Position numbers and translations under genes: made by a program. From Chloroflexota bacterium (GTDB lineage Bacteria; Chloroflexota; Dehalococcoidia; Lucifugimonadales; UBA3495): DNA of 51,994 bases. The notes under the pieces were generated by a model. The model was not told where the DNA came from. It made no database searches and worked only from the letters and a program-made list of their open reading frames with translations. The stretch covers positions 130,842 to 182,835 of the forward strand of contig PBNM01000004.1 in NCBI GenBank assembly GCA_002723125.1. The letters are read 5' to 3'. Shown here in pieces: positions 15,458 to 24,120 of this stretch (positions within the stretch are counted from its first letter, which is position 1; every line of letters starts with the position of its first letter).

Positions 15458-16777
15458 CTATGCTGAGTTAACGAATTGAGATATTGTATCGTGAATGTAA
15501 TTCAACATATCTTTGGTAATGCCAGGGTAAATTCCTACCCAAAATGTATTTTCAGCCACTAGGTCTGTATTTTCTAGAGTCCCAATTTGTCTGTATGTTA
15601 TGTTGTTGTAGGCTGGTTGCCTTAATAAATTTCCTCCAAATAATAATCGAGTCCCAATTTTAGACTGCTCTAGAAATGTAGTAATCTCCCGCCTATCAAA
15701 CTTGCACTGTTTTTTGAGAGTAAGTGGATATCCAAACCAAGATGGCTCACAATTATCTAATGATTCAGGTAGGATAAAGTAATCTTCTAGTGATTTCATT
15801 TTGGAATGTAAGTGTGTGAAATTATTTTTTCGTATTTTTATGAAATTATCTAATTTATCGAGTTGAGCGTTCCCAATTGACGCTTGAAAGTCAGTCATTT
15901 TCAAATTGTATCCAATGTGGGAATATACGTATTTGTGGTCATAACCAAAAGGTAAGTTTTCAAATTGCCACTGGAATCGTTTCCCACAAGTATCGTCTTT
16001 GCCCGGCTCGCACCAGCAGTCTCGTCCCCACTCTCTGTATGATTCGACTAATACTTTTAAAGATGGATTATTAGTGAATACACACCCTCCTTCTCCTGTG
16101 GTTATGTGATGAGCAGGGTACATACTTAGTGTGGATAAGTCACCAAAAGTACCTGTTAATTCACTATTAATTGTTGACCCTAGGGCATCACAGTTATCTT
16201 CAATGAACCATAGGTTTTTTTGATTCGCTAAATTTTTAATTTCTAATGCGTCATACGGATTCCCTAAAGTATGGGCGATAAATATACCTCGGGTTTTGGG
16301 CCCAATAGCTTCACTGATTGAATCTATAGAAGGATTGTAATATCCGATCTCGGTATCTATAAAAACTGGCACCAAGTTATTTTGAATGATTGGATTAACT
16401 GTAGTAGGGAATCCTGCTGCTACAGTGATAATCTCGTCCCCGGGTACTAATTTTAGAGTTCCTAATTTGTCTGAGGTCAATGCGCTAACTGCGAGTAAAT
16501 TTGCGGATGACCCTGAATTGCATAAAATCGCATGTCTAACATTCATGAATTTTGCTAAATTACGTTCAAATTGATTGGCATGCCGTCCAGAAGTCAGCCA
16601 CATATCCAGTGCCGCATCTATACTGTTAATCAATTCTGAGGAGTCGATGACTTTACCTGATACAGGTATATAATCGACACCGACTTCAAACGGTTTGGCA
16701 ACGTATTGAGCATCATAAAATTCTTGAGCTAAGTCAAAAATATTATTTCGAATTTCATTTAAATGTGAATCAGACAT
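15458..16777 (-). CDS. rfbH: CDP-4-dehydro-6-deoxyglucose 3-dehydrase (E1), PLP and [2Fe-2S] enzyme
   Basis: Removes the C3 hydroxyl of CDP-4-keto-6-deoxyglucose on the way to 3,6-dideoxyhexoses. The 439-residue DegT/DnrJ-fold protein has the two diagnostic features of E1. First, the Schiff-base lysine is replaced by histidine in YPAHHITTGEGG (His223/His224), so PMP is used. Second, the four iron-sulfur cysteines are present with the exact family spacing C196-X57-C254-X1-C256-X7-C264. LCNSGSSANLLAVSAL and FIEDNCDALGS are also conserved. It overlaps rfbG by eight bases. The flavin/iron-sulfur reductase E3 (AscD/RfbI-like) that normally supplies electrons was not found in the window. Confidence 0.95.
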   Translation of the reverse strand: MSDSHLNEIRNNIFDLAQEFYDAQYVAKPFEVGVDYIPVSGKVIDSSELINSIDAALDMWLTSGRHANQFERNLAKFMNVRHAILCNSGSSANLLAVSALTSDKLGTLKLVPGDEIITVAAGFPTTVNPIIQNNLVPVFIDTEIGYYNPSIDSISEAIGPKTRGIFIAHTLGNPYDALEIKNLANQKNLWFIEDNCDALGSTINSELTGTFGDLSTLSMYPAHHITTGEGGCVFTNNPSLKVLVESYREWGRDCWCEPGKDDTCGKRFQWQFENLPFGYDHKYVYSHIGYNLKMTDFQASIGNAQLDKLDNFIKIRKNNFTHLHSKMKSLEDYFILPESLDNCEPSWFGYPLTLKKQCKFDRREITTFLEQSKIGTRLLFGGNLLRQPAYNNITYRQIGTLENTDLVAENTFWVGIYPGITKDMLNYIHDTISQFVNSA

Positions 16778-17777
16778 TTGTATTGCCTAAGTAGTCTACG
16801 TACCATTTTATGGTTTGCTGTAATCCTTCTGACAAAGAATATTTTGGTCCCCAATTAAGTATCTGTTTAGCTTTTGAACTATTCAAGTACTGTGAATGGA
16901 TTTCACCTTTGGCCCGATTTTTTATAACTGGTGTTAGATGAGTTTGTTCCATATACAAAGATATGGTATTTACTAAATCAAGTACGGATATTGGATTATT
17001 GTTGCCAAAATTAAAAGCTTGTCCTGGTGTTATTCCAGATATAGTTGCTGAACTCAGAGTGATGTACGCATCGACAATATCTTCTACATATATATAGTCT
17101 CTGAGATGAGTACCATCGCTTCTTATTATCGGAGTTCTTTGATTAAATAGTTCGAGAATAGTGCCTGGTATTATACGATTCCAATTTAAATCTCCCCCTC
17201 CGTAAACATTCCCGCAGCGGGCAATGGAGATAGGCATGTCGTATGTTAACGCATACGATCTAGCTAATAAATCTGTGCAGCTTTTAGAGACTTCGTATGG
17301 GTATATACCATTTAAGCTCGTGTTTTCGGTATAAGGTAAGTCTTTGTGTGTGCCGTACGCTTTGTCACTAGAAGCGACAACAATACCTTTAATTTGGTCT
17401 CCATATGAACGGCAAGCTTCCAATAGGGTGTAAGTACCGCGGACATTGGATTCAAATGTTGTAAATGGATCCTTGAATGCCGTTTCTACAATAGCCTGAG
17501 CCCCTAGATGATAGATAAGATTGATATCATGGTCTTTAAGAATTGATTTTATTAAATTGATATCAGTAAGCGTTCCATGAATATTAGTGGTTTTTTTAAG
17601 GGTATTATGTTTTTCTAGTTCTGGGTTTTGGTAGTCGCCCCATAATAGTACGTTTGTATTAATTTGCATGTCTACTAACCGCTTGAGTAACCACGATCCA
17701 ATAACGCCAGTCCCACCTGTTACTAATACGTTTAATCCAGACAAGTTTGTGTATGATGGTGTTACCAAATTTTCCAT
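16770..17777 (-). CDS. rfbG: CDP-glucose 4,6-dehydratase
   Basis: Converts CDP-glucose to CDP-4-keto-6-deoxyglucose with bound NAD. The SDR of about 335 residues shows NVLVTGGTGVIGSWLLKRL, YHLGAQAIVETAFKDP, ASSDKAYGTHKDLPY, the catalytic PYEVSKSCTDLLARSY segment, ARCGNVYGGGDLNWNRIIPG and the RDYIYVEDIVDAY segment, a pattern specific for RfbG-type dehydratases. It stands between rfbF and rfbH in the order known from Salmonella and Yersinia O-antigen loci. I prefer the ATG at 17777 (16-base overlap with rfbF). A GTG at 17798 would add seven residues and lengthen the overlap. Confidence 0.93.
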   Translation of the reverse strand: MENLVTPSYTNLSGLNVLVTGGTGVIGSWLLKRLVDMQINTNVLLWGDYQNPELEKHNTLKKTTNIHGTLTDINLIKSILKDHDINLIYHLGAQAIVETAFKDPFTTFESNVRGTYTLLEACRSYGDQIKGIVVASSDKAYGTHKDLPYTENTSLNGIYPYEVSKSCTDLLARSYALTYDMPISIARCGNVYGGGDLNWNRIIPGTILELFNQRTPIIRSDGTHLRDYIYVEDIVDAYITLSSATISGITPGQAFNFGNNNPISVLDLVNTISLYMEQTHLTPVIKNRAKGEIHSQYLNSSKAKQILNWGPKYSLSEGLQQTIKWYVDYLGNTNV

Positions 17778-18541
17778 GGAGCAGAGCCAGATTCCCACAT
17801 GGAGCGTAGGAGGCGTAATTCTCTAAGAGTATCCATAGGTTGCCAGAAACCTTCGTGCTTGTAAGCTTCTAATTGGCCTTCACTTGCCAATCGTTCCAAT
17901 GGTTCTCTCTCAAAAATTGTAGTGTCATCTAGTATATAGTTGAATACATCAGGTTCTAACACAAAGAATCCCCCATTTATCCAACCTTCTCCGATTTGAG
18001 GTTTTTCTGAGAAGGTTGTTACTGTGTTACCGTCAAATTCCAGTCTCCCAAACCTGGAAGGAGGACGGACTGCGGTGATTGTTGCAATCTTTCCATGAGA
18101 CTTATGGAATTGGATTAATTGGTTGATATCTATGTCAGCTACCCCGTCACCGTACGTTAAAAGAAAAGTTTCATTTCCGATATATTCTTTTAATTGTAGA
18201 ATCCTCCCTCCCGTTTCAGTGGTTTTACCAGTTTCAATGAGATTGATAGACCAGTTGTCACTGGTCTTATTTATATAGTCAATATTTCCGTTTTTTAAGT
18301 CTACGGTGATGTCATTAGCTAACGTGTTGTAATTGATAAAATATTGTTTTATTTGCTCACCTTTGTAACCTAGGGCAACGTAGAAATTTTCATGCCCATA
18401 AGTGCTGTAGATGTTCATTATGTGCCATAGGATTGGCCTATCTCCTATATCAACCATGGGTTTAGGTTTTACATCCGTTTCCTCGGATAGGCGAGTCCCT
18501 AACCCTCCTGCTAATATGATAGTTTTTAAAGGATCCGTCAT
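17762..18541 (-). CDS. rfbF: Glucose-1-phosphate cytidylyltransferase
   Basis: Makes CDP-glucose from CTP and glucose-1-phosphate. The 259-residue protein matches RfbF/AscA almost end to end: KTIILAGGLGTRLSEETDVK, PKPMVDIGDRPILWHIM, FYVALGYKGEQIKQYF, GGRILQLKEYIG, LTYGDGVADIDI, GRLEFDGNTVTTFSEKPQ, GEGWINGGFFVLEP and the C-terminal HEGFWQPMDTLRELRLL motif. It is first of the three-gene set rfbF-rfbG-rfbH, which together give CDP-4-keto-3,6-dideoxyglucose precursors. Five bases separate it from the preceding glycosyltransferase gene. Confidence 0.95.
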   Translation of the reverse strand: MTDPLKTIILAGGLGTRLSEETDVKPKPMVDIGDRPILWHIMNIYSTYGHENFYVALGYKGEQIKQYFINYNTLANDITVDLKNGNIDYINKTSDNWSINLIETGKTTETGGRILQLKEYIGNETFLLTYGDGVADIDINQLIQFHKSHGKIATITAVRPPSRFGRLEFDGNTVTTFSEKPQIGEGWINGGFFVLEPDVFNYILDDTTIFEREPLERLASEGQLEAYKHEGFWQPMDTLRELRLLRSMWESGSAPWKIW

Positions 18542-18546
18542 AATCT

Positions 18547-19680
18547 TTATTTACCTAGAATTTTATGCGCTCGGCACACCCACGTATTTTCTTGCGCCTT
18601 GCGCCTAGCGTTTCCAGATATTCTATTAGCGAATTGGGTGTTTGTCAGTGTATTTTGGATGCTGGATTTCCACTCTTCTAACTTATCAGCTTCTACTAAT
18701 ATCGCTACTTCATCATCTAACACTTCACGTAGAACTGGAATATCACTTGATATCAATGGTTTCCCTGAAGCCATATATTCGAAAGTCTTCATTGGACTCA
18801 TCCATTGGGAACTGTCACCTCCACCAGACACGGATACTTGTTGTTGGTATGGCATTATCAGGAGGTCGGCAATTGCATAATAGTAATGCAATTTAGAATT
18901 AGGTATAAAACCATAATAAACTAAATTTGATGTGCCCATTTGTAAAGATTTAGATTTCCTGTAAAGCACGTCTTTTTCTGTACCTCCTATGATTATGAAA
19001 TCTATTTCAGGCAATGTTTGTGCTAGTTGTTCAATTAGGTCAATTCCTCGTCCTTCGTATAAATGCCCTACATACATAACGATTTTTCTACTAGGATTCA
19101 AATTCAGTTTGACCTTTGTTTCAACCGAGTCTAGATTTGAGTTAGCAAATCTTTCTATATCTATTGCGTCATGGTGAACTTCAATCATAAATTCGGATAT
19201 ATATGGATGTGTCTCTAGGAGCATATCTTTCAACTTTTGCGAGATTACCACGATTTTTTTTAAAGAGTTACTTTTTGATACTTTTTTTAGAATCCAATTA
19301 CTTTTTTTCGTAGTGGGAAGGAAATGAAGTTCCAAGATAAATTGGATGTTACACCAGTGAGCTGATAATGCACCTCTTAGACTACGAGTATATATAAGAT
19401 CCGGTTTTGCCTTAAGGACATTTAAAGATAGTGTGAAATCATAATCTATATGCTTAATTGATCTATGACTTGAATGACATAACACTTTGAAATCAGATGA
19501 AACGCCATAAAGTTCTGTTAAATTTGTATTTGGTGGTATCTGTGATTTATTCGGTTTTTTTGCATGCAGTGTTGTTATGTGCCCTAAGTTTGTAAATGCT
19601 TCACACATTTTCATGACTTGGATTGAATTGGCAGATGTTGAAGGTATTATTGAATCGGACCAATACATTAGATTGTTCAC
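18547..19680 (-). CDS. Glycosyltransferase family 4
   Basis: A 377-residue GT-B transferase. The start NNLMYWSDSIIPSTSANSIQVMKMCEAF is typical of a GT4 subgroup in surface polysaccharide loci. The C-terminal domain has VEVHHDAID-like sequence (MIEVHHDAIDIERF), MYVGHLYEGRGIDLIEQLA, FIIIGGTEKDV, YYGFIPNSKLHYYYAIADLLIMPYQ and MKTFEYMASGKPLISSDIPVL. Being next to rfbF it could transfer the CDP-derived dideoxyhexose, but that is only a position argument. It follows the M14-like gene with one base between. Confidence 0.85.
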   Translation of the reverse strand: MNNLMYWSDSIIPSTSANSIQVMKMCEAFTNLGHITTLHAKKPNKSQIPPNTNLTELYGVSSDFKVLCHSSHRSIKHIDYDFTLSLNVLKAKPDLIYTRSLRGALSAHWCNIQFILELHFLPTTKKSNWILKKVSKSNSLKKIVVISQKLKDMLLETHPYISEFMIEVHHDAIDIERFANSNLDSVETKVKLNLNPSRKIVMYVGHLYEGRGIDLIEQLAQTLPEIDFIIIGGTEKDVLYRKSKSLQMGTSNLVYYGFIPNSKLHYYYAIADLLIMPYQQQVSVSGGGDSSQWMSPMKTFEYMASGKPLISSDIPVLREVLDDEVAILVEADKLEEWKSSIQNTLTNTQFANRISGNARRKAQENTWVCRAHKILGK

Positions 19681-19681
19681 A

Positions 19682-20899
19682 TTAAAATCCTAAGACTTTT
19701 TTAATAGCTTTTGGCAAATAGTACCGTCCAATGAAGCATTTTTGGAAAAAATTATCTATTATTGTTTTGTTTAATGATCCATATGGACTCAGTATTTGGT
19801 CTTGTAACTGTGAAGGATCGATTGCATCCATTATTTTTTGAATCGTAAGGAGTGCTGTTTCGCGCATTCCTGATTCTCCCATCCTTTGATGTAAATGGTA
19901 TTTGGCGAATGTGATAGTGTTAAACTCTTGTGTGATTTTATGTGGCATGGATGATGGTGAAAACATAGTTTGGGCTTTGCTACCTGGAATGGTTTGTAGA
20001 GAACGAGCTAGCTTTTGAGCTGCGTCCTTAACTGATGAGCCACAATATAGTGCCGAAGGTTTTACATAAGGTCCGAAAGTTTTGCTTTTTCCTTGGGTGC
20101 TGTAACTATGGAAGTCTATGTATACATTGGGTGGAAATTCCTTTAGAAATTCCCAAAAGTAATAGGCCTCTGGGCAAATTTCGGGTTCATTGTTCAGAAA
20201 TTCCCAGAAGAAATTTATACCATTAGTATTACAGCCGTTGGTTCCGATAATAAACCCATCGGGGTTAAGGATGGGCACGATTATTATATCGAATATGTCT
20301 GTATATTGATGCCCACTTGTCGTGAGCCATTCAGCTATAGCAATCGTAGCAATTGTATCTCCTTCTGCAGGGTGAGAACCTGAGCTTATACAAATCAAAG
20401 GACGACTTAAATCGCGTTTTTCAAATAGCTTATAGGCTAATAGGTCCTGTTGATTGGCACTGAGTCCATATTTGATAGATTCTAACAAGTTGGTTTTTTC
20501 TAATTCATGAAACCTTTGGTTAATTGGTGTGAGTGGGCTCCACATTGTGTTGGATAGGTATATTACACCGTAGCTAGGGATGTTGATATCAAACTTGTAT
20601 CCTTCAGGTATAGGTTCAATGATTAATGAAGATTTGGTAAAACGGTGATTAGGAGAGCCGGACTGCCAAATTATTTGAGGTACTGGCTTGTTGGTTTGGA
20701 GCATAGTTATGGTTACTTGTTCTGCTTGCTCAGTGTTATTTTGTAACCCAAAATTAAAATGAAGGTTGTAGTCATGAGTTTCATAGTCAATGTATACAAG
20801 AGGCTCCATCTGTAAGTTGCATATTAAATTATTATTTGACCATCTATAGCTTCCTAACGAATGGCCTTCGTGTTGTTTAACAATTGATATGTTTTCCAT
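19682..20899 (-). CDS. M14-type zinc carboxypeptidase-like hydrolase
   Basis: A 405-residue protein with the M14 metallocarboxypeptidase pattern in its central part. The zinc-binding His-x-x-Glu is visible in SSGSHPAEGDT (His176, Glu179), the NPDG motif follows at about residue 212 with PILNPDGFIIGTNG, and the third zinc ligand fits His264 in YIDFHSYS. The N-terminal 140 residues are a separate beta-rich domain without recognised motifs. No signal peptide is visible, so it appears cytoplasmic. M14 relatives include amide hydrolases and deacylases as well as peptidases; an enzyme inside a glycan operon may remove an acyl or aminoacyl group from a sugar. The catalytic C-terminal Glu could be that in RMGESGMRETALL, which is uncertain. 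Confidence 0.72.
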   Translation of the reverse strand: MENISIVKQHEGHSLGSYRWSNNNLICNLQMEPLVYIDYETHDYNLHFNFGLQNNTEQAEQVTITMLQTNKPVPQIIWQSGSPNHRFTKSSLIIEPIPEGYKFDINIPSYGVIYLSNTMWSPLTPINQRFHELEKTNLLESIKYGLSANQQDLLAYKLFEKRDLSRPLICISSGSHPAEGDTIATIAIAEWLTTSGHQYTDIFDIIIVPILNPDGFIIGTNGCNTNGINFFWEFLNNEPEICPEAYYFWEFLKEFPPNVYIDFHSYSTQGKSKTFGPYVKPSALYCGSSVKDAAQKLARSLQTIPGSKAQTMFSPSSMPHKITQEFNTITFAKYHLHQRMGESGMRETALLTIQKIMDAIDPSQLQDQILSPYGSLNKTIIDNFFQKCFIGRYYLPKAIKKVLGF

Positions 20900-20903
20900 G
20901 ATT

Positions 20904-22463
20904 TTAGAGGTTATTTAAAGACTTTTCAGTATATGCTGCTAGGAAAGAGATTTGTGTGTCCCATTCATCGGTGTTTGATGCATTTCTTGCAGAACCTGTC
21001 GCGACGCCCTGGCGATTTAGTAGCGTGGAGTAGAAATTAAGTCTCTGAGATTCTGAAATGACTGCCATCAGGTAACGTAATATGGAGGTTTTATCGTGTG
21101 TGTATTCAGTAATGAGTTGATGGATGGTATCGCTCAATGTATGGAATCCACGTATTTTGCGTACCATTGTGTCTGGGAGAAATTCGTAAGCGGCGTTCCC
21201 TAAGACAATTACAGGAGTCTCTTTAATTATAGACTCCCAACCTGCAGATCCCCCTATTGTTATTACAATGTTAGCATTATTTATTATGGAATCTGTATTT
21301 ATATACGGATTTATTAGCTTGCAATTGGGGATCTCTAGTATTTTTTGGTAGTAGCTTAATTTTCTTCTACCCATGGACTTTGGATGATCTTTAACCAGCA
21401 GTTCCATGCCAACGGGAAGGCTAGTGGCTATATTTCGAATAACTTCAATTTGGTTAGTATGATATCTTCCGTATACCAAGAGAGCTACTTCGGGTTCTAA
21501 GTGCAATGGAAAGAAGGCATAATTGTGAATACTAAGCTCTGATTGATTCACGTATTGTTTTCGTAAGTTCCAATGTATCAGTTTTTTTACCGCAGGCTTG
21601 TAAAATAGATCAAACATTAAGGGAACTATTATCCCTGGGTCGTGCTTGTCTTTCAAATCACCTAGTTTTATTGAGATATCTGTATATAGAAGTTTGAATA
21701 CCTTAGGAATTTTTATGATTTTTGAAATATATGTTGATATGGTGGCTGTTACTGAGAATCCTGTATGGATGCCTACACCTTCATATTGAAAAATCCCATT
21801 TTTTAATCTTTCATAGATTTCTGTGGCTTCTTTTTCTAATTCTTTAGAATGATCTTGTTCTGCTAAAGCAAAGTATCGATTTTTGATTCGTGTGGTGGGT
21901 TCTTGAATATCGTTTCCAAATACCATGAAATCTTCAATCCTTGTAGTGCGCATATTCAGTATGGGTATCCCACGGGACTTTGCAAACAAGTGAACTAGAT
22001 ATTCAGTGAGAGTTACACATATAAAAGACACCACGAAATCTGGTTTTGTGGTGTCAAATAACTTTTCAACCTGGACTAGGCTTGATTGTAAAATTTGTAA
22101 CAGTTCGATATGAGTGTAAGGAGTAGTGTAATTTTGAAAATAAGTTGCCTTGATGTTTTGCATTAATCTGCGGTCTGCTACTATAGCATCCCAAAAATTA
22201 TTTACATTTAATTTTGTGCAATAGTCTCCCAACATAGTTAAATTGGGTTCAGTCTTTTTATAATTGTTTGTTATCTCCCATTCTTTTACTAGATTAAATG
22301 TGTTTAGCCTGTGACTCTTGTGGGATTTAATAAATTGATTAACAGACCGGCGATGAGATACAACCATTCCAATATTGGATAGATTCAATTGAGATTCCAA
22401 TTTCAAGGCCAGGTCGTGGAACATTTTAATGCTTCCTGATTGACTCACAAATATCGCATTCAT
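20904..22463 (-). CDS. Capsule polysaccharide-type glycosyltransferase (KpsS/LipB-like, GT-B)
   Basis: A 519-residue protein without membrane segments. Its C-terminal half carries the pattern of capsule synthesis proteins of the KpsC/KpsS group and CDP-glycerol-type transferases: FFPLHLEPEVALLVYGR, GMELLVKDHPKSMGRR, then INPYINTDSIINNANIVITIGGSAGWESIIKETPVIVLG. The Lys-x-His-Pro motif and the GGSAGWE donor loop are the best landmarks. Relatives transfer Kdo or other CMP-sugars, which would suit the CMP-sugar genes directly downstream in the operon. It overlaps the following dehydrogenase gene by four bases and is four bases from the M14-like gene. Family call is good; function is inferred. 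Confidence 0.75.
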   Translation of the reverse strand: MNAIFVSQSGSIKMFHDLALKLESQLNLSNIGMVVSHRRSVNQFIKSHKSHRLNTFNLVKEWEITNNYKKTEPNLTMLGDYCTKLNVNNFWDAIVADRRLMQNIKATYFQNYTTPYTHIELLQILQSSLVQVEKLFDTTKPDFVVSFICVTLTEYLVHLFAKSRGIPILNMRTTRIEDFMVFGNDIQEPTTRIKNRYFALAEQDHSKELEKEATEIYERLKNGIFQYEGVGIHTGFSVTATISTYISKIIKIPKVFKLLYTDISIKLGDLKDKHDPGIIVPLMFDLFYKPAVKKLIHWNLRKQYVNQSELSIHNYAFFPLHLEPEVALLVYGRYHTNQIEVIRNIATSLPVGMELLVKDHPKSMGRRKLSYYQKILEIPNCKLINPYINTDSIINNANIVITIGGSAGWESIIKETPVIVLGNAAYEFLPDTMVRKIRGFHTLSDTIHQLITEYTHDKTSILRYLMAVISESQRLNFYSTLLNRQGVATGSARNASNTDEWDTQISFLAAYTEKSLNNL

Positions 22464-23377
22464 TGATTGTGGCCTACCAATTGTTTGAACTTTTGGGCAA
22501 TAAATATTTCTGTGTTTTCCATTGATTCATAAGTGCATCCACCTATGTGAGGCGTGATAATAACGTTATGGATATTTGTTTGTTGTGAATATTGCCAGAG
22601 AGGACTTTCTGTTAGCAAGTATTCTGTCTCAAGAACATCTACTGCTACTCCAGCCAAGAATCCTTCATAGAGACATTCCACAAGATCTGTTTCGTTGATT
22701 ATTTGACCTCTAGATGTATTTATAACATAACCGGATGGATTCATTTGCAGAATGTGTTCTTTGGTTATAAGCCCGTGTGTGTTTTCGTCATATGGAAGAT
22801 GTATTGATATGATATCAGAGCCAAGTAAAGCAGTCTTTAGGTCATTTGAACAAGAGTATTCGTTCACCATTTTGTGATCGAAGCATTGTATTTTCATTTG
22901 AAATGCTGAAGCTATATGGGCTACTTGAACACCCAGTCTTCCCATACCTAAAATACATAGTGTTTTATTTTTTAGTTCGTTGCCTTTATGTGTCATTCTA
23001 TCCCAATTACCGTTGTTCACATCTGTAACTGAGGCAGGGATATGTCTAAGCAACGACAACATTAGAGCTATTGTATGCTCTGCGGTGGCAGCTATAGACG
23101 ACAAAAAATCCACTTCACCTCTTAGAGATACGATTTGAATTTGCCTTTTGGCACATTCTGCTTCGTCGATGTGGTTTAATCCGGTAGTTGCTGTAAGTAT
23201 AAATTTGAGTTCTGGGAATCGATTTAGAAAGTTATAGTCTATTAATTCCCCTAGCCTAGTTATAATTGCATGTATAGGTTCTTTAGTCGGTGTGTCGTAG
23301 TAATTTCCAATGTCTTCTAATATAGATATGGCGTATTTTGAATATTCCAATGGTTCGTTATTAAATACATTAATCAT
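22460..23377 (-). CDS. D-2-hydroxyacid dehydrogenase
   Basis: About 305 residues with the two-domain fold of NAD-dependent D-2-hydroxyacid dehydrogenases. The NAD-binding loop reads LCILGMGRLGVQVAHIA, and the catalytic set is complete: Arg in INTSRGQIINE, Glu in AVDVLETEYL and His in ITPHIGGCTYE. Preceding helix motif TAEHTIALMLSLLRH is conserved. Substrate is unknown. I chose the ATG at 23377, which overlaps the neuA stop as ATGA and has GGGAG upstream; an in-frame ATG at 23395 lacks a ribosome site and would overlap neuA by 22 bases. Its tight coupling to a CMP-nonulosonate synthetase suggests a 2-keto acid sugar or its precursor as substrate. Confidence 0.87.
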   Translation of the reverse strand: MINVFNNEPLEYSKYAISILEDIGNYYDTPTKEPIHAIITRLGELIDYNFLNRFPELKFILTATTGLNHIDEAECAKRQIQIVSLRGEVDFLSSIAATAEHTIALMLSLLRHIPASVTDVNNGNWDRMTHKGNELKNKTLCILGMGRLGVQVAHIASAFQMKIQCFDHKMVNEYSCSNDLKTALLGSDIISIHLPYDENTHGLITKEHILQMNPSGYVINTSRGQIINETDLVECLYEGFLAGVAVDVLETEYLLTESPLWQYSQQTNIHNVIITPHIGGCTYESMENTEIFIAQKFKQLVGHNQ

Positions 23378-24120
23378 AATAAGCCACTCTCCCATGCTGG
23401 AACTATGATTCTAGCGAGTTCGAGGTCTTCATAGTCATCTAAGTTACATATATATTTTTTAGGCATAATGTATGGGACTTTGTTATCAACTATAATTTTA
23501 TTTTGATGCATCAGTATTGAACGGCGGGCAGAATATATTGCGCCGTTTCGGACATAACTTTGTGTAATATCTTGGCGTCGCTTTCTTTGATTATTCTCAT
23601 CAGTGAAAGGACGTAGAGCATCAACGCCATTCTCTCCATCTTTTTCAATATAATATTGATGATCAGGTAGGAATACACCACAATCTGAAACGCTGATTAC
23701 CCCTTCTACATCTGGATACTGAGTCATTATATTAATAACGTTATCTATGTCATCGCCTGTCCGAATAGGTGATGTTGGTTGTAATAGAATAATATTATCG
23801 TAGACGCACTTATTAATAGTTTCCATTGTATTGACTGCATCTTGAAGTGCTGTAACGACGGACGAATCGTCTTGAGCTAAACTGATGGGTCTGTCTCTCG
23901 TAGATATGCAATATTGTGTGGATAATTCAAGAATTTTAGGATTGTCCGATGTGACAATGATGTCTGTTAGTAAGGCACTACTTTTTGCTGCACATATGGC
24001 ATGTTCTATTAAGGTTTTACTACCTACTTGCATTATGTTTTTATTTTTGATGCCTTTGCTACCACCACGAGCTGGGATTACTGCTAAGTTAAGTGAATCT
24101 GATGGAGTAGATTGAATCAT
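23374..24120 (-). CDS. neuA: CMP-nonulosonate cytidylyltransferase (NeuA family)
   Basis: Activates a nonulosonic acid (sialic, legionaminic, pseudaminic or related) with CTP. The 248-residue GT-A-like protein has the family signature LAVIPARGGSKGIKNKNI, then SKTLIEHAICAAK, IIVTSDNPKIL, RPISLAQDDSSVVTAL, ILLQPTSPIRTGDDID and FTDENNQRKRRQDI, which resembles the sugar-binding QxRQD segment of CMP-sialate synthetases. It is coupled by ATGA overlaps to neuC upstream and to the hydroxyacid dehydrogenase downstream. Together with the KdsC-like phosphatase and NeuC it forms the first nonulosonate cassette of the locus. The exact sugar cannot be told. Confidence 0.92.
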   Translation of the reverse strand: MIQSTPSDSLNLAVIPARGGSKGIKNKNIMQVGSKTLIEHAICAAKSSALLTDIIVTSDNPKILELSTQYCISTRDRPISLAQDDSSVVTALQDAVNTMETINKCVYDNIILLQPTSPIRTGDDIDNVINIMTQYPDVEGVISVSDCGVFLPDHQYYIEKDGENGVDALRPFTDENNQRKRRQDITQSYVRNGAIYSARRSILMHQNKIIVDNKVPYIMPKKYICNLDDYEDLELARIIVPAWESGLL

